Positions 12,776 to 19,115 of a DNA stretch of 20,579 nucleotides are shown here, piece by piece (the stretch's first letter is position 1; every line of letters begins with the position of its first letter). This DNA is from a virus. The stretch spans positions 1-20,579 of the IMG/VR virus record IMGVR_UViG_3300021085_000275; one strand, 5' to 3'. A model generated the notes under the pieces. That model worked only from the letters and a program-made list of their open reading frames with translations, ran no database searches and was not told where the DNA came from. A program made the translations under genes and the position numbers.

Positions 12776-13443
12776 TGTTAGAAAGAATGATTGAAAGGGT
12801 AACGAGTAGTTACCCTATTGAAAAGATAATGCCTTTTTGTGAAGCATCAATTGGCGATCCTAGACCTGGCACTGAAGTCTTTAGGCCTCATGACTGGGAG
12901 AATCGTCCAGGATGCTTATTACATTGTTTATATATAGAGAAGAGGTTCGATAATAGGGCTGGATATTACATTTACAGAGAGAATGGTGAAGTGATATCTG
13001 GTCACGGTTATTATCCTTTCGATGAGGATCCTAACATATATGTGTTGTGCAGAGGCTACTCTATTCCTTCACATAAACCAAAACTAGGAAAGAATGCGTT
13101 TATTACTATGAATCTTCTAGGCTCTGTTATTGCTGATAGAGCATACAAAGAAGGTTACTTAGGACTAATAGATACATTCGAATTGCACAACCAAGAATTA
13201 GCAGAAAAGTTAGTAAAGATAACAGACCCAAAAAGACATCCTAACTATCATTACGACACAGAATTAAAAGACGGCAGATTTTTTAAACCTAGACATTATA
13301 AAGACGGTGATTTAAGAACTCAGCCAATGACTATGTTTGGAAAATGTATGATTAGATACACTCCTCAAATAGTTGTATATCATTTGTTTGATGAATCCTA
13401 TAAAAATGAACTAATCAACAAACTTACAGGAATTAAGATATAA
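12775..13443 (+). CDS. Unknown protein inside the ribonucleotide-reductase cluster
   Basis: A 222-aa soluble protein that I do not recognise with certainty. It has no signal or membrane segment. Conspicuous segments are ENRPGCLLHCLYIEKRFDNR, YYIYRENGEVISGHGYYPF, DPNIYVLCRGYS, and a helical part, LLGSVIADRAYKEGYLGLID and onward to ELAEKLVKI. The alternating strands followed by a helix containing AxKEGYxG are reminiscent of a GNAT-type acyltransferase fold, but the diagnostic acetyl-CoA loop (Q/RxxGxG/A) is not clear. The gene is joined to nrdA by TAATG and to the nitroreductase gene by TAATG, so it is certainly part of the same operon and translated with it. Its place between nrdA and nrdB suggests a link with nucleotide metabolism, which remains inference. 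Confidence 0.75.
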   Translation: MLERMIERVTSSYPIEKIMPFCEASIGDPRPGTEVFRPHDWENRPGCLLHCLYIEKRFDNRAGYYIYRENGEVISGHGYYPFDEDPNIYVLCRGYSIPSHKPKLGKNAFITMNLLGSVIADRAYKEGYLGLIDTFELHNQELAEKLVKITDPKRHPNYHYDTELKDGRFFKPRHYKDGDLRTQPMTMFGKCMIRYTPQIVVYHLFDESYKNELINKLTGIKI

Positions 13444-14081
13444 TGGAAAGCATAGCAGATCTAAAGAAAATCATTCACAAAAGTCAACATTGTCAACGAA
13501 ACTGGGATCTTTCTAAAGAAATCCCACAAGAAGATATGGACATCATGTTAGAGGCAATTACTCAATGTCCTAGCAAGCAGAACAAAGCATTCTACAAAGT
13601 ACATGTAATCACTAACAGAGAAGTTATTGAAAAGGCACACGCAAACACAGTGGGCTTTGGTAACTATCTAGTTATAAACGAAAATACTGCAAAGTTTGAG
13701 CCGCAAACAAACTCACAAGTGTTGGCTAACATGTTAGTTGTATTTGAAAAGTACACAGAAGACAATGTTCAGCAGCATCCAAATCCTGAGTTCGCATTTG
13801 ACACTGAAGAAGTCGAATCTATGGACAGAAACACTGCTGTTGGTATCGCTGCAGGTTATCTCAATCTTTCTGCATCAATGCTAGGTTACTCTACTGGTTG
13901 CTGCGGTTGTTTTCAACCACAACAAATGAAAGAAGTATTGGGACTAGACAACGAGCCTCTATTGCTTATGGGTGTTGGCTTCCCTGATCCTGATAGAAAC
14001 AGAAGAATGCATCATAAAGATGAAAACTTTAAGTTCCCTACAATTACAAAAACCCCTATTCCTACTAACATAATCCGGTAA
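13443..14081 (+). CDS. Nitroreductase-family flavoprotein
   Basis: A 212-aa protein of the FMN-dependent nitroreductase family, which reduces substrates with NAD(P)H through FMN. The N-terminal part HKSQHCQRNWDLSKEIPQED followed by ITQCPSKQN holds the usual Arg and Ser/Lys residues for FMN phosphate binding. The central NTAVGIAAGYLNLSASMLGY helix is followed by STGCCGCF, and LLLMGVGFPD is the family's late strand. Length is standard. It has an unusual cluster of cysteines (CCGC), which might have a redox role. The gene lies between nrdA and nrdB in a single operon. The physiological electron acceptor is unknown. Such genes are recurrent in marine T4-like phages (from memory), but their job there is not established. 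Confidence 0.85.
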   Translation: MESIADLKKIIHKSQHCQRNWDLSKEIPQEDMDIMLEAITQCPSKQNKAFYKVHVITNREVIEKAHANTVGFGNYLVINENTAKFEPQTNSQVLANMLVVFEKYTEDNVQQHPNPEFAFDTEEVESMDRNTAVGIAAGYLNLSASMLGYSTGCCGCFQPQQMKEVLGLDNEPLLLMGVGFPDPDRNRRMHHKDENFKFPTITKTPIPTNIIR

Positions 14082-14085
14082 AAAA

Positions 14086-15063
14086 ATGGCTACAAAACTG
14101 AAGTTGACAGATGAAAGAAGTTACTTTAAACCCTTCAACTATGCCTGGGCATATGACGCTTGGCTAAAGCACGAACAAAGCCACTGGCTACACACAGAAG
14201 TGCCTATGAACGAAGATGTAAAAGATTGGAAATCAAAACTTTCTGATGCCGAGAAAGGATTTCTTACAAACATCTTTCGATTCTTTACACAGGGTGATAT
14301 TGATGTGGCAGGCGGTTATGTAAATAACTACTTGCCCAATTTCCCTCAACCAGAAGTACGAATGATGCTTGCAGGTTTCGCTGCTCGTGAAGCACTTCAT
14401 GTTGCTGCATACTCACATCTCATTGAGACATTAGGCATGCCTGAGTCTACATACAATGAGTTCCTTGAATATGAGGCAATGAGAGAGAAGCACGATTACT
14501 TACAAGAACTTTCAGTAGAGACACAAGACAAGACTACTATTGCTACAAACATTGCAGCCTTCTCAGCATTCACTGAAGGCATGCAGTTGTTCAGCTCATT
14601 CATTATGCTACTTAACTTCCCACGACATGGTAAGATGAAAGGCATGGGACAGATTGTTACTTGGTCAATCGTAGACGAAACTCTACATGCTGAAAACATG
14701 ATTAAGTTGTTCCGTGAATATGTGAACGAGAACCTTGACTTGTGGAACGACGGTCTCAAAGGTAAAATATACACAATCGCTGAGAAGATGGTAGAACTTG
14801 AAGATAAGTTTATTGACCTAGCGTTTGCAATGGGCGACATGCAAGATTTGACACCAGAAGATGTGAAGAAGTACATTCGCTACATCTGTGACCGTAGACT
14901 GATTAGTCTTGGACTCAAGGGCATCTTCAAAGTGAAGAAGAATCCTTTGCCGTGGGTGGAAGAAATGATCAATGCTCCTACTCACACAAACTTTTTTGAA
15001 AATCGTGCTACAGACTATGCTCGTGGCGCACTCTCAGGTAATTGGGGTGACGTTTGGGCATAA
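14086..15063 (+). CDS. nrdB: Ribonucleotide reductase beta subunit NrdB, class I
   Basis: A 325-aa dimetal/tyrosyl-radical subunit. All six metal ligands and the radical tyrosine align with E. coli spacing: Asp71, Glu102, His105, Tyr109 (AREALHVAAY), Glu164 (TEGMQLF), Glu198 and His201 (DETLHAEN). The presence of Tyr109 argues for a tyrosyl-radical enzyme rather than the tyrosine-less class Ic/Id or class Ie types. The C-terminal tail NWGDVWA should dock on NrdA. No ATP-cone is fused to it. It follows the nitroreductase gene by 4 bases and has no strong Shine-Dalgarno sequence (only GGTAA near 14079), in contrast to its neighbours. The dCMP deaminase start lies inside its last codons. Confidence 0.97.
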   Translation: MATKLKLTDERSYFKPFNYAWAYDAWLKHEQSHWLHTEVPMNEDVKDWKSKLSDAEKGFLTNIFRFFTQGDIDVAGGYVNNYLPNFPQPEVRMMLAGFAAREALHVAAYSHLIETLGMPESTYNEFLEYEAMREKHDYLQELSVETQDKTTIATNIAAFSAFTEGMQLFSSFIMLLNFPRHGKMKGMGQIVTWSIVDETLHAENMIKLFREYVNENLDLWNDGLKGKIYTIAEKMVELEDKFIDLAFAMGDMQDLTPEDVKKYIRYICDRRLISLGLKGIFKVKKNPLPWVEEMINAPTHTNFFENRATDYARGALSGNWGDVWA

Positions 15064-15500
15064 AACCAAAGTTCGTAAAGTACTTTGCTACTATAGCAGA
15101 AGAGACAGCAAAACTTTCTTCTGCTATCAAACTACAAGTAGGGTGCGTTATTGTAAAAGATAACCGCATTCTATCTGTAGGCTACAACGGCACACCTTCT
15201 GGATGGGATAACGAGTGTGAAGAAGTAATTAAGTGGCCGAACGGCGACATAAAGTTTCTCACAACAAAGCCAGAAGTCCTTCACGCAGAAGCAAATGCGC
15301 TAATGAAACTGTGTCAGTCTACTGAATCAAGTGAAGGAGCTACTTTATTTGTTACACACACTCCTTGCATCGAGTGTGCTAAACTTATCTATCAGGCAGA
15401 CATCTCACAGGTGTACTATATAAATGATTACGATGCAACAAAAGGTTGCGGGAAAGACTTTTTAGAAAAGGCAGGAATCGAAGTATGTCAAGTATCATAA
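15054..15500 (+). CDS. dCMP deaminase (TTG start)
   Basis: A 148-aa zinc-dependent deaminase that turns dCMP into dUMP, the substrate of ThyX. The active site is complete: His77-Ala-Glu79 (HAEANA) and Cys105-x2-Cys108 (TPCIECAK). VGCVIVKDNRILSVGYNGTP is the family's N-terminal substrate-binding segment. There is no ATG before residue 84. The frame begins at a TTG (15054) 10 bases before the end of nrdB, with GGGG at 15044-15047 placed 6 bases upstream, so an unusual TTG start coupled to nrdB translation is the best choice. It is slightly shorter than the T4 enzyme (193 aa) and lacks the extra zinc-binding insert region of T4 dCD as far as I can see. Confidence 0.93.
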   Translation: MGIKPKFVKYFATIAEETAKLSSAIKLQVGCVIVKDNRILSVGYNGTPSGWDNECEEVIKWPNGDIKFLTTKPEVLHAEANALMKLCQSTESSEGATLFVTHTPCIECAKLIYQADISQVYYINDYDATKGCGKDFLEKAGIEVCQVS

Positions 15501-15670
15501 TCAAGAAAACAATAGAGTGTGAAGAGTGTGAGGCAGAATACAAAGTACGCCACGACATGTCAGACAGGCATTATGTAGTTAGTTTTTGTTCTTTCTGTGG
15601 TGCTGAGTTGGACATTGAAACATCACTTGATGATTTTATAAATGAAGATGAAATAGAGGAAGATTGGTAA
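15485..15670 (+). CDS. Small zinc-ribbon protein
   Basis: A 61-aa protein with two CxxC knuckles, IECEECEAEY (first pair) and SFCSFCGAEL (second pair), followed by an acidic C-terminus (DDFINEDEIEEDW). This is the layout of a zinc ribbon, and very similar small proteins occur in marine T4-like phages. I use the ATG at 15485: AGGAA at 15473-15477 is 7 bases away, and an upstream TTG extension would add a basic peptide unlikely to belong. The gene overlaps the end of the deaminase gene and is followed by a TAATG junction. Zinc ribbons of this size often contact nucleic acid or RNA polymerase; no partner can be read from the sequence. Confidence 0.8.
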   Translation: MSSIIIKKTIECEECEAEYKVRHDMSDRHYVVSFCSFCGAELDIETSLDDFINEDEIEEDW

Positions 15671-15885
15671 TGGCACAGTGGCATGGCGGGAAAGGCAGCG
15701 CCCAACGCAAAGTAGACAAGAAAAAGTACAGCGATAACTGGGATGCAATCTTCGGTAAAAAGAACGATACTGACCTGAAGTTTACGACTGCTGAGGACTT
15801 TATAAATAGTGTTTCTGATGATGAAGGAACACTTGATGCCAACAGTAAAGAAGAAACGCAAGAAGAAGGAACCTCAGGTACATAG
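15670..15885 (+). CDS. Small conserved phage protein (MAQWHGGKGS type)
   Basis: A 71-aa hydrophilic protein. The N-terminal half, MAQWHGGKGSAQRKVDKKKY followed by SDNWDAIFGKK, is a pattern I recognise from small unnamed proteins of T4-like phages. The C-terminal half is acidic and probably unstructured. The ATG at 15670 overlaps the preceding stop (TAATG). The coding sequence for residues Phe-Ile-Asn near 15799 contains the exact octamer TATAAATA that may serve as late promoter for the next gene, and the last 50 bases overlap that gene. No function can be assigned. Confidence 0.75.
   Translation: MAQWHGGKGSAQRKVDKKKYSDNWDAIFGKKNDTDLKFTTAEDFINSVSDDEGTLDANSKEETQEEGTSGT
15801..15808 (+). promoter_or_regulatory. 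Intragenic late promoter candidate, exact TATAAATA
   Basis: An exact T4 late octamer on the coding strand. The predicted start near 15814 is followed by AAGGAA (15824-15829) and ATG 15836, a compact and complete expression signal for the GIY-YIG-like gene. It is inside coding sequence of the previous gene (Phe-Ile-Asn codons), so coincidence is possible; about one exact match per strand would be expected by chance in a window of this size and composition. Confidence 0.5.
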
Positions 15886-16186
15886 GGTATATTGCACATA
15901 TTTCCCTTCCGGCAATTACTACATAGGTTATTCAGGCAAACCTCAACGCCTGTATGAAAAATATTATGGGTCTTCTAAGTATGTCCTAGAGCACGAAGGA
16001 CAGCTTGAGAAGGAAACTATTGCAGAGTACGACAAGAAGTCGTGGGCTAAAATGCAAGAATTTCTCCTACAGTGGCAACAACGACACGATCCCAAGTGCC
16101 TCAATTCCATGCTGAACATCAGGCTCAACAAAGAACCGTTGGCTGATTTCGAACCAATAGAGTGGACACCAAAATGTTCTTCATAG
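15836..16186 (+). CDS. GIY-YIG-like nuclease domain protein
   Basis: A 116-aa protein. After a very basic start (KKKRKKKE) comes VYCTYFP, in the place of the GIY motif, and then NYYIGYSGK, the YIG motif (residues 27-35). These are followed by Arg38 and YYGSSK (43-48), a segment typical of the I-TevI-like GIY-YIG branch, and a helix with Glu75, where a catalytic metal-binding Glu is expected. The usual Gly-Ile-Tyr is altered to Val-Tyr-Cys, so activity is uncertain. It is a single small domain without a visible DNA-binding extension. The ATG at 15836 is chosen because AAGGAA (15824-15829) is 6 bases away. A late promoter candidate lies just upstream. It could be a solitary homing-type nuclease or a domesticated repair or structure-specific nuclease. 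Confidence 0.65.
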   Translation: MPTVKKKRKKKEPQVHRVYCTYFPSGNYYIGYSGKPQRLYEKYYGSSKYVLEHEGQLEKETIAEYDKKSWAKMQEFLLQWQQRHDPKCLNSMLNIRLNKEPLADFEPIEWTPKCSS

Positions 16187-17142
16187 CATTACTTTTATTT
16201 TCGGCATTAGCAGTATCTACAGTAGCAGGTTACTTTTCGATTGTCGGTCTCATGGCAATCTTTCCGGCAGCAGCAGAACCTATTCTCGCAATGGGTGTTG
16301 TATTAGAAGTAGCGAAACTAGTCACAGCGTCTTGGCTGTATCGGTACTGGAACAAAACAGCATTCGCCATGAAGTCATACTTTACGGTTGCTGTCATCAT
16401 TCTGTCCGTCATCACATCGATGGGCATCTTTGGCTTTCTCAGTAAAGCACACCTCGAGCACAGCGTCTCTACGGGTGATAACACACTACAAGTCGCTAGA
16501 CTCGACAGAAGGATAGAAACTGAGCAGAGGCGTATAGCAGACGCAGAGACGGTACTAGCACAGTTAGACGACACAGTACAGACTCTCATAGACTACGATA
16601 GAATTCGTGGTGACGATGGCGCTATTGCTACACGAGAGAATCAGGCTCTGGAAAGAGAACAGTTGAACGCCTCAATTGATGATGCGGTAGCAGCCATTGA
16701 CGCATTGTCGGAAGAAAAGCTAGTATTAGAGACTGAACAGCTACTTATTGAGGTTGAGGTCGGACCTCTATTGTATGTTGCCGAAATGGTATATGGCGAC
16801 ACAGATAAAGAAACACTTGACAAGACTGTCAGGTTTGTGATAATATTACTTATATTAGTTTTTGATCCATTAGCGATCTTGCTTGTTGTAGCGGCTAATA
16901 TGAGCATGAAAGAGCGTAAAGGTGAGAGCATCACTTTTATGTCCGAGAAAGACCTCGAACTTGAGTCAGAAGATTTTGGTATCGAAAATGTTTCTAATGA
17001 TGAACAAACAGTAGAAGATGTACAGGATGAGAAACAAGATGATATGGAAATAACCGAAGACGATCTGCAACATGTACAGCGGCTTGATAGACGAGTCCGT
17101 AAAAAACTTGAATGGTTAATTGATAAAAAGAAGACAGAATGA
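16174..17142 (+). CDS. Multi-pass membrane protein with periplasmic or cytoplasmic coiled coil
   Basis: A 322-aa membrane protein from the ATG at 16174 (the GTG at 16162 is the only earlier option and lacks a binding site). Membrane segments: about residues 2-30 (two short or one long), 34-54, 68-89, and 219-243 (VRFVIILLILVFDPLAILLV). Between the third and last lies a coiled coil (about 105-190, QVARLDRRIETEQRRIADAE). A charged, acidic tail follows. The segments FSIVGLMAIF, VITSMGIFGFLSKAH, LIDYDRIRG and VFDPLAILLVVAANM mark a family I recall as widely conserved in marine T4-like phages, without known function. It overlaps the preceding gene by 13 bases and the following one by an ATGA junction. 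Position in the early/middle region argues against a virion role; remodelling of the host membrane is possible. Confidence 0.82.
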   Translation: MFFIALLLFSALAVSTVAGYFSIVGLMAIFPAAAEPILAMGVVLEVAKLVTASWLYRYWNKTAFAMKSYFTVAVIILSVITSMGIFGFLSKAHLEHSVSTGDNTLQVARLDRRIETEQRRIADAETVLAQLDDTVQTLIDYDRIRGDDGAIATRENQALEREQLNASIDDAVAAIDALSEEKLVLETEQLLIEVEVGPLLYVAEMVYGDTDKETLDKTVRFVIILLILVFDPLAILLVVAANMSMKERKGESITFMSEKDLELESEDFGIENVSNDEQTVEDVQDEKQDDMEITEDDLQHVQRLDRRVRKKLEWLIDKKKTE

Positions 17143-17648
17143 AAATAACAGTAATCGGCAATGGAATATCTCGAATACCTATTCCATTGTATAAGATACC
17201 CGGCATAACTATAGGGTGCAATGAGTTATATAAATCATTTGATCCTAAATATTTATGTGCTGTAGACTTTGCTATGCTTAAAGACTTGCATGAAAGCAGC
17301 TATGCAGGAGCCGTATGCTATAGATTTAAGAGTCTCAATGATCAGGGTCTTAAACCCAAACAGAATTGGTTTTGCCCATCATTCATGGATAATAATAGCA
17401 GTGGTCATGCGGCAATAGAATTGGCAGCAGGATTAGATGCTACCCAAATTGATATTTTGGGATTTGATTGTCAGTTAGGCAGAGTGTATGGAGAACATAC
17501 CCCTCCTTCTAGTTGGCAAAAATGGATAGATGCTTTGATAATGCAATCAAAAAAATATCCAGTGAGAAGAGTAGTAGGCGAAAATAGTTTAGCAATACCT
17601 GAAATAAAGAACACGATAAGTGTGCAAGACTACATAAATGAACTTTGA
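17139..17648 (+). CDS. Rossmann-like phage protein (MptE/GT29-like pattern)
   Basis: A 169-aa protein. MKITVIGNGISR at the start has the shape of a Rossmann-type nucleotide-binding strand-loop (VIGNGxS). It is followed by ITIGCNELYKSFDPKYLCAV with Asp after it, then NSSGHAAIELAAGLDATQID and ILGFDC. The same order of motifs (GNGxS, IgvN, D, NSGxxAxxxA, lLGFD) appears in DUF115/MptE-like proteins and in small phage proteins sometimes labelled glycosyltransferase family 29-like. No complete enzyme signature for either is present. It overlaps the membrane-protein gene (ATGA), and its last bases overlap the leader of the next gene. Nucleotide-sugar or pterin-related binding is a guess; the fold assignment is moderately supported. 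Confidence 0.68.
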   Translation: MKITVIGNGISRIPIPLYKIPGITIGCNELYKSFDPKYLCAVDFAMLKDLHESSYAGAVCYRFKSLNDQGLKPKQNWFCPSFMDNNSSGHAAIELAAGLDATQIDILGFDCQLGRVYGEHTPPSSWQKWIDALIMQSKKYPVRRVVGENSLAIPEIKNTISVQDYINEL

Positions 17649-17661
17649 AAGGACTTATAAT

Positions 17662-17949
17662 ATGAACTACCACCGTGAAAGAAATGAAGCAGCATGGCAA
17701 GGCAAACTAGTCGATTACTTGACTCGCTACGAGTGCCAAGTCCAATTCGAAAAGGCTGACGGCACAGTCCGTGACATGCAGTGTACTCTACAAGAGTCTG
17801 TAGTGCCTGCTACAAAAGGTACTGGCAAAACTAAACCTGCAGGTGTCCTCACTGTATTTGATACGCAATCAAAAGGTTGGCGAACTATCAAGTTTGATAG
17901 GATCATCGACTTTTCGGTGCAAAACGAGTACATCCGATCGGCAAACTAA
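17662..17949 (+). CDS. WYL_2/DUF2693-like small beta-barrel protein
   Basis: A 95-aa protein matching the pattern of the DUF2693 (WYL_2, Sm-like SH3 barrel) family common in T4-like phages: CQVQFEKADGTVRDMQCTL, then KPAGVLTVFDTQSKGWRTIK, FDRIIDF at the end. The GWR and DRI elements are the most characteristic. I choose ATG 17662 (AAAGGA at 17648-17653, 8 bases away) over ATG 17638, which has no binding site. The barrel type suggests binding of nucleic acid or peptide, but no activity is known to me. It closes the transcription unit before the sigma-70 promoter at 17953. Confidence 0.8.
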   Translation: MNYHRERNEAAWQGKLVDYLTRYECQVQFEKADGTVRDMQCTLQESVVPATKGTGKTKPAGVLTVFDTQSKGWRTIKFDRIIDFSVQNEYIRSAN

Positions 17950-17952
17950 TGC

Positions 17953-17982
17953 TTGACATTATAGGATTCTTTGTGTTATAAT
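17953..17982 (+). promoter_or_regulatory. Sigma-70 promoter (early), extended -10
   Basis: TTGACA (17953-17958) is separated by 18 bp from TATAAT (17977-17982). TG at 17974-17975 gives an extended -10 (TGTTATAAT). The predicted start is near 17989, with AAGGAG (17999-18004) and ATG 18014 downstream. It lies in the only noncoding gap of this part of the window, with no terminator visible before it. Confidence 0.88.
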
Positions 17983-18013
17983 TACGGAGTAATCAAATAA
18001 GGAGTCCTATATA

Positions 18014-19114
18014 ATGGCAAAACGACAACGCAGTACTTATGTTCTCCCAGAACCTAAATGGCGAGAGTTCAAAGAGTACACGGACGAGGCAGACCGTGAG
18101 ACGGCATTTCGTGACTGTGAGTATTTCACTCACTACGAAGTTGCCGACAAGTCTGGTGTGCCTCACATCAAGAAGTGGATGAAGGCGAACTTTCCGGCAG
18201 ATGATGTAACAAGCATTCTGAAGTCGCCTGACTCTACTTTCTATTCTATCGCAAAGTATGGCTACATTTGGTCTAAGCTCGGCTACATGACACAAGCACA
18301 CGAAACTTATCTACACTCTATCAAAGATGATTTGGTAGCGAAGGGTACTGCCTATGTTGCTGACAAAGAAGAAGCGCCTAAAGTTGTTCCTATCAGAAAA
18401 AATCTCGATAACTTTCTCGATGGTGTTGAGGACGCACAGGCCAAGATCGCACAGAGCGGCACAGTCAATGTAGAATCTTTTGTTGAAGGCTACAAACTCA
18501 ATGCAGCAGAACTTACTACAGCATACACAAAGCTAGACGAGATGGCATTCGAGTGGCGTGAACTGTTAGCACTTCGCAATCTCAAAGGTGAACTCAGTGA
18601 GTGGGATCAGCAGTTAGTAGAAGGCTACAGTCATCTCAAACTGTCTACAATCAAAAAGCTAGTAGACTTTTATTCTCAGTTGCAGACAGGTCTTCTTGAA
18701 ACTAAACAGTCAAAGAAGATTGTCCGTATTCGCCGTAAGAAGCCTACTGACAAGAACAAGGTTGTTCGCCGTCTCAAGTATCTCAAAGATTTTCCTGAGT
18801 TGAATCTCAAGTCAGTTGACCCTGTAGATATAATAGGTGCAAGCGAAGTGTGGGTGTATGACACTGCCCGTAAAAAGATTGGCGTGTATGCCTCAGAGTA
18901 TGAAGGTACGCTAAGTGTGAAAGGCACTAGTATAGATAACTATTCAGATGCAAAGTCTTATGAAAAGACAATGCGTAAGCCTGAGATCCAGGTGCCTGAA
19001 TTCATGGCAGCTCGCAAGAACGGACTGCACAAATTTGTAGACACTATTAAAGGTAAGAAGCTCTCAGCACGAAAGCGCTTACTACCTTCTATGGTTATTG
19101 TGAGGGTTATATAA
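18014..19114 (+). CDS. Conserved T4-like marine phage protein, unknown function
   Basis: A 366-aa soluble protein. The N-terminal third (WREFKEYTDEADRETAFRDC, EYFTHYEVADK) is charged, the middle is helical, and the C-terminal third carries the most conserved-looking part: RRKKPTDKNKVVRRLKYLKD, LNLKSVDPVDIIGASEVWVY, KIGVYASEYEGTLSVKGTSI and TMRKPEIQVPEFMAARK. I recognise this C-terminal segment from large families of marine T4-like phage hypotheticals. A very basic stretch (KKIVRIRRKKPTDKNKVVRR) suggests nucleic-acid contact. It is the first gene behind the early promoter at 17953 with a strong Shine-Dalgarno sequence, so it should be expressed early and well, and it is linked to RNase H (1 base between stop and ATG). 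A role in replication or takeover is inferred from that only. Confidence 0.8.
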   Translation: MAKRQRSTYVLPEPKWREFKEYTDEADRETAFRDCEYFTHYEVADKSGVPHIKKWMKANFPADDVTSILKSPDSTFYSIAKYGYIWSKLGYMTQAHETYLHSIKDDLVAKGTAYVADKEEAPKVVPIRKNLDNFLDGVEDAQAKIAQSGTVNVESFVEGYKLNAAELTTAYTKLDEMAFEWRELLALRNLKGELSEWDQQLVEGYSHLKLSTIKKLVDFYSQLQTGLLETKQSKKIVRIRRKKPTDKNKVVRRLKYLKDFPELNLKSVDPVDIIGASEVWVYDTARKKIGVYASEYEGTLSVKGTSIDNYSDAKSYEKTMRKPEIQVPEFMAARKNGLHKFVDTIKGKKLSARKRLLPSMVIVRVI

Positions 19115-19115
19115 C

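Noticed and set aside
15637-15644. TATAAATG, TATAAATC and GATAAATA octamers (15637, 15419, 17222 region, 465 region, 335 region) as late promoters
   Set aside because: One mismatch each, inside coding sequence; several simply encode Phe-Ile-Asn or similar, and no compact leader follows.
16817-16844. TTGACA with GATAAT and a TG extension inside the membrane-protein gene
   Set aside because: Only a 16-bp spacer, within codons of the last membrane helix, with no leader or start codon nearby.
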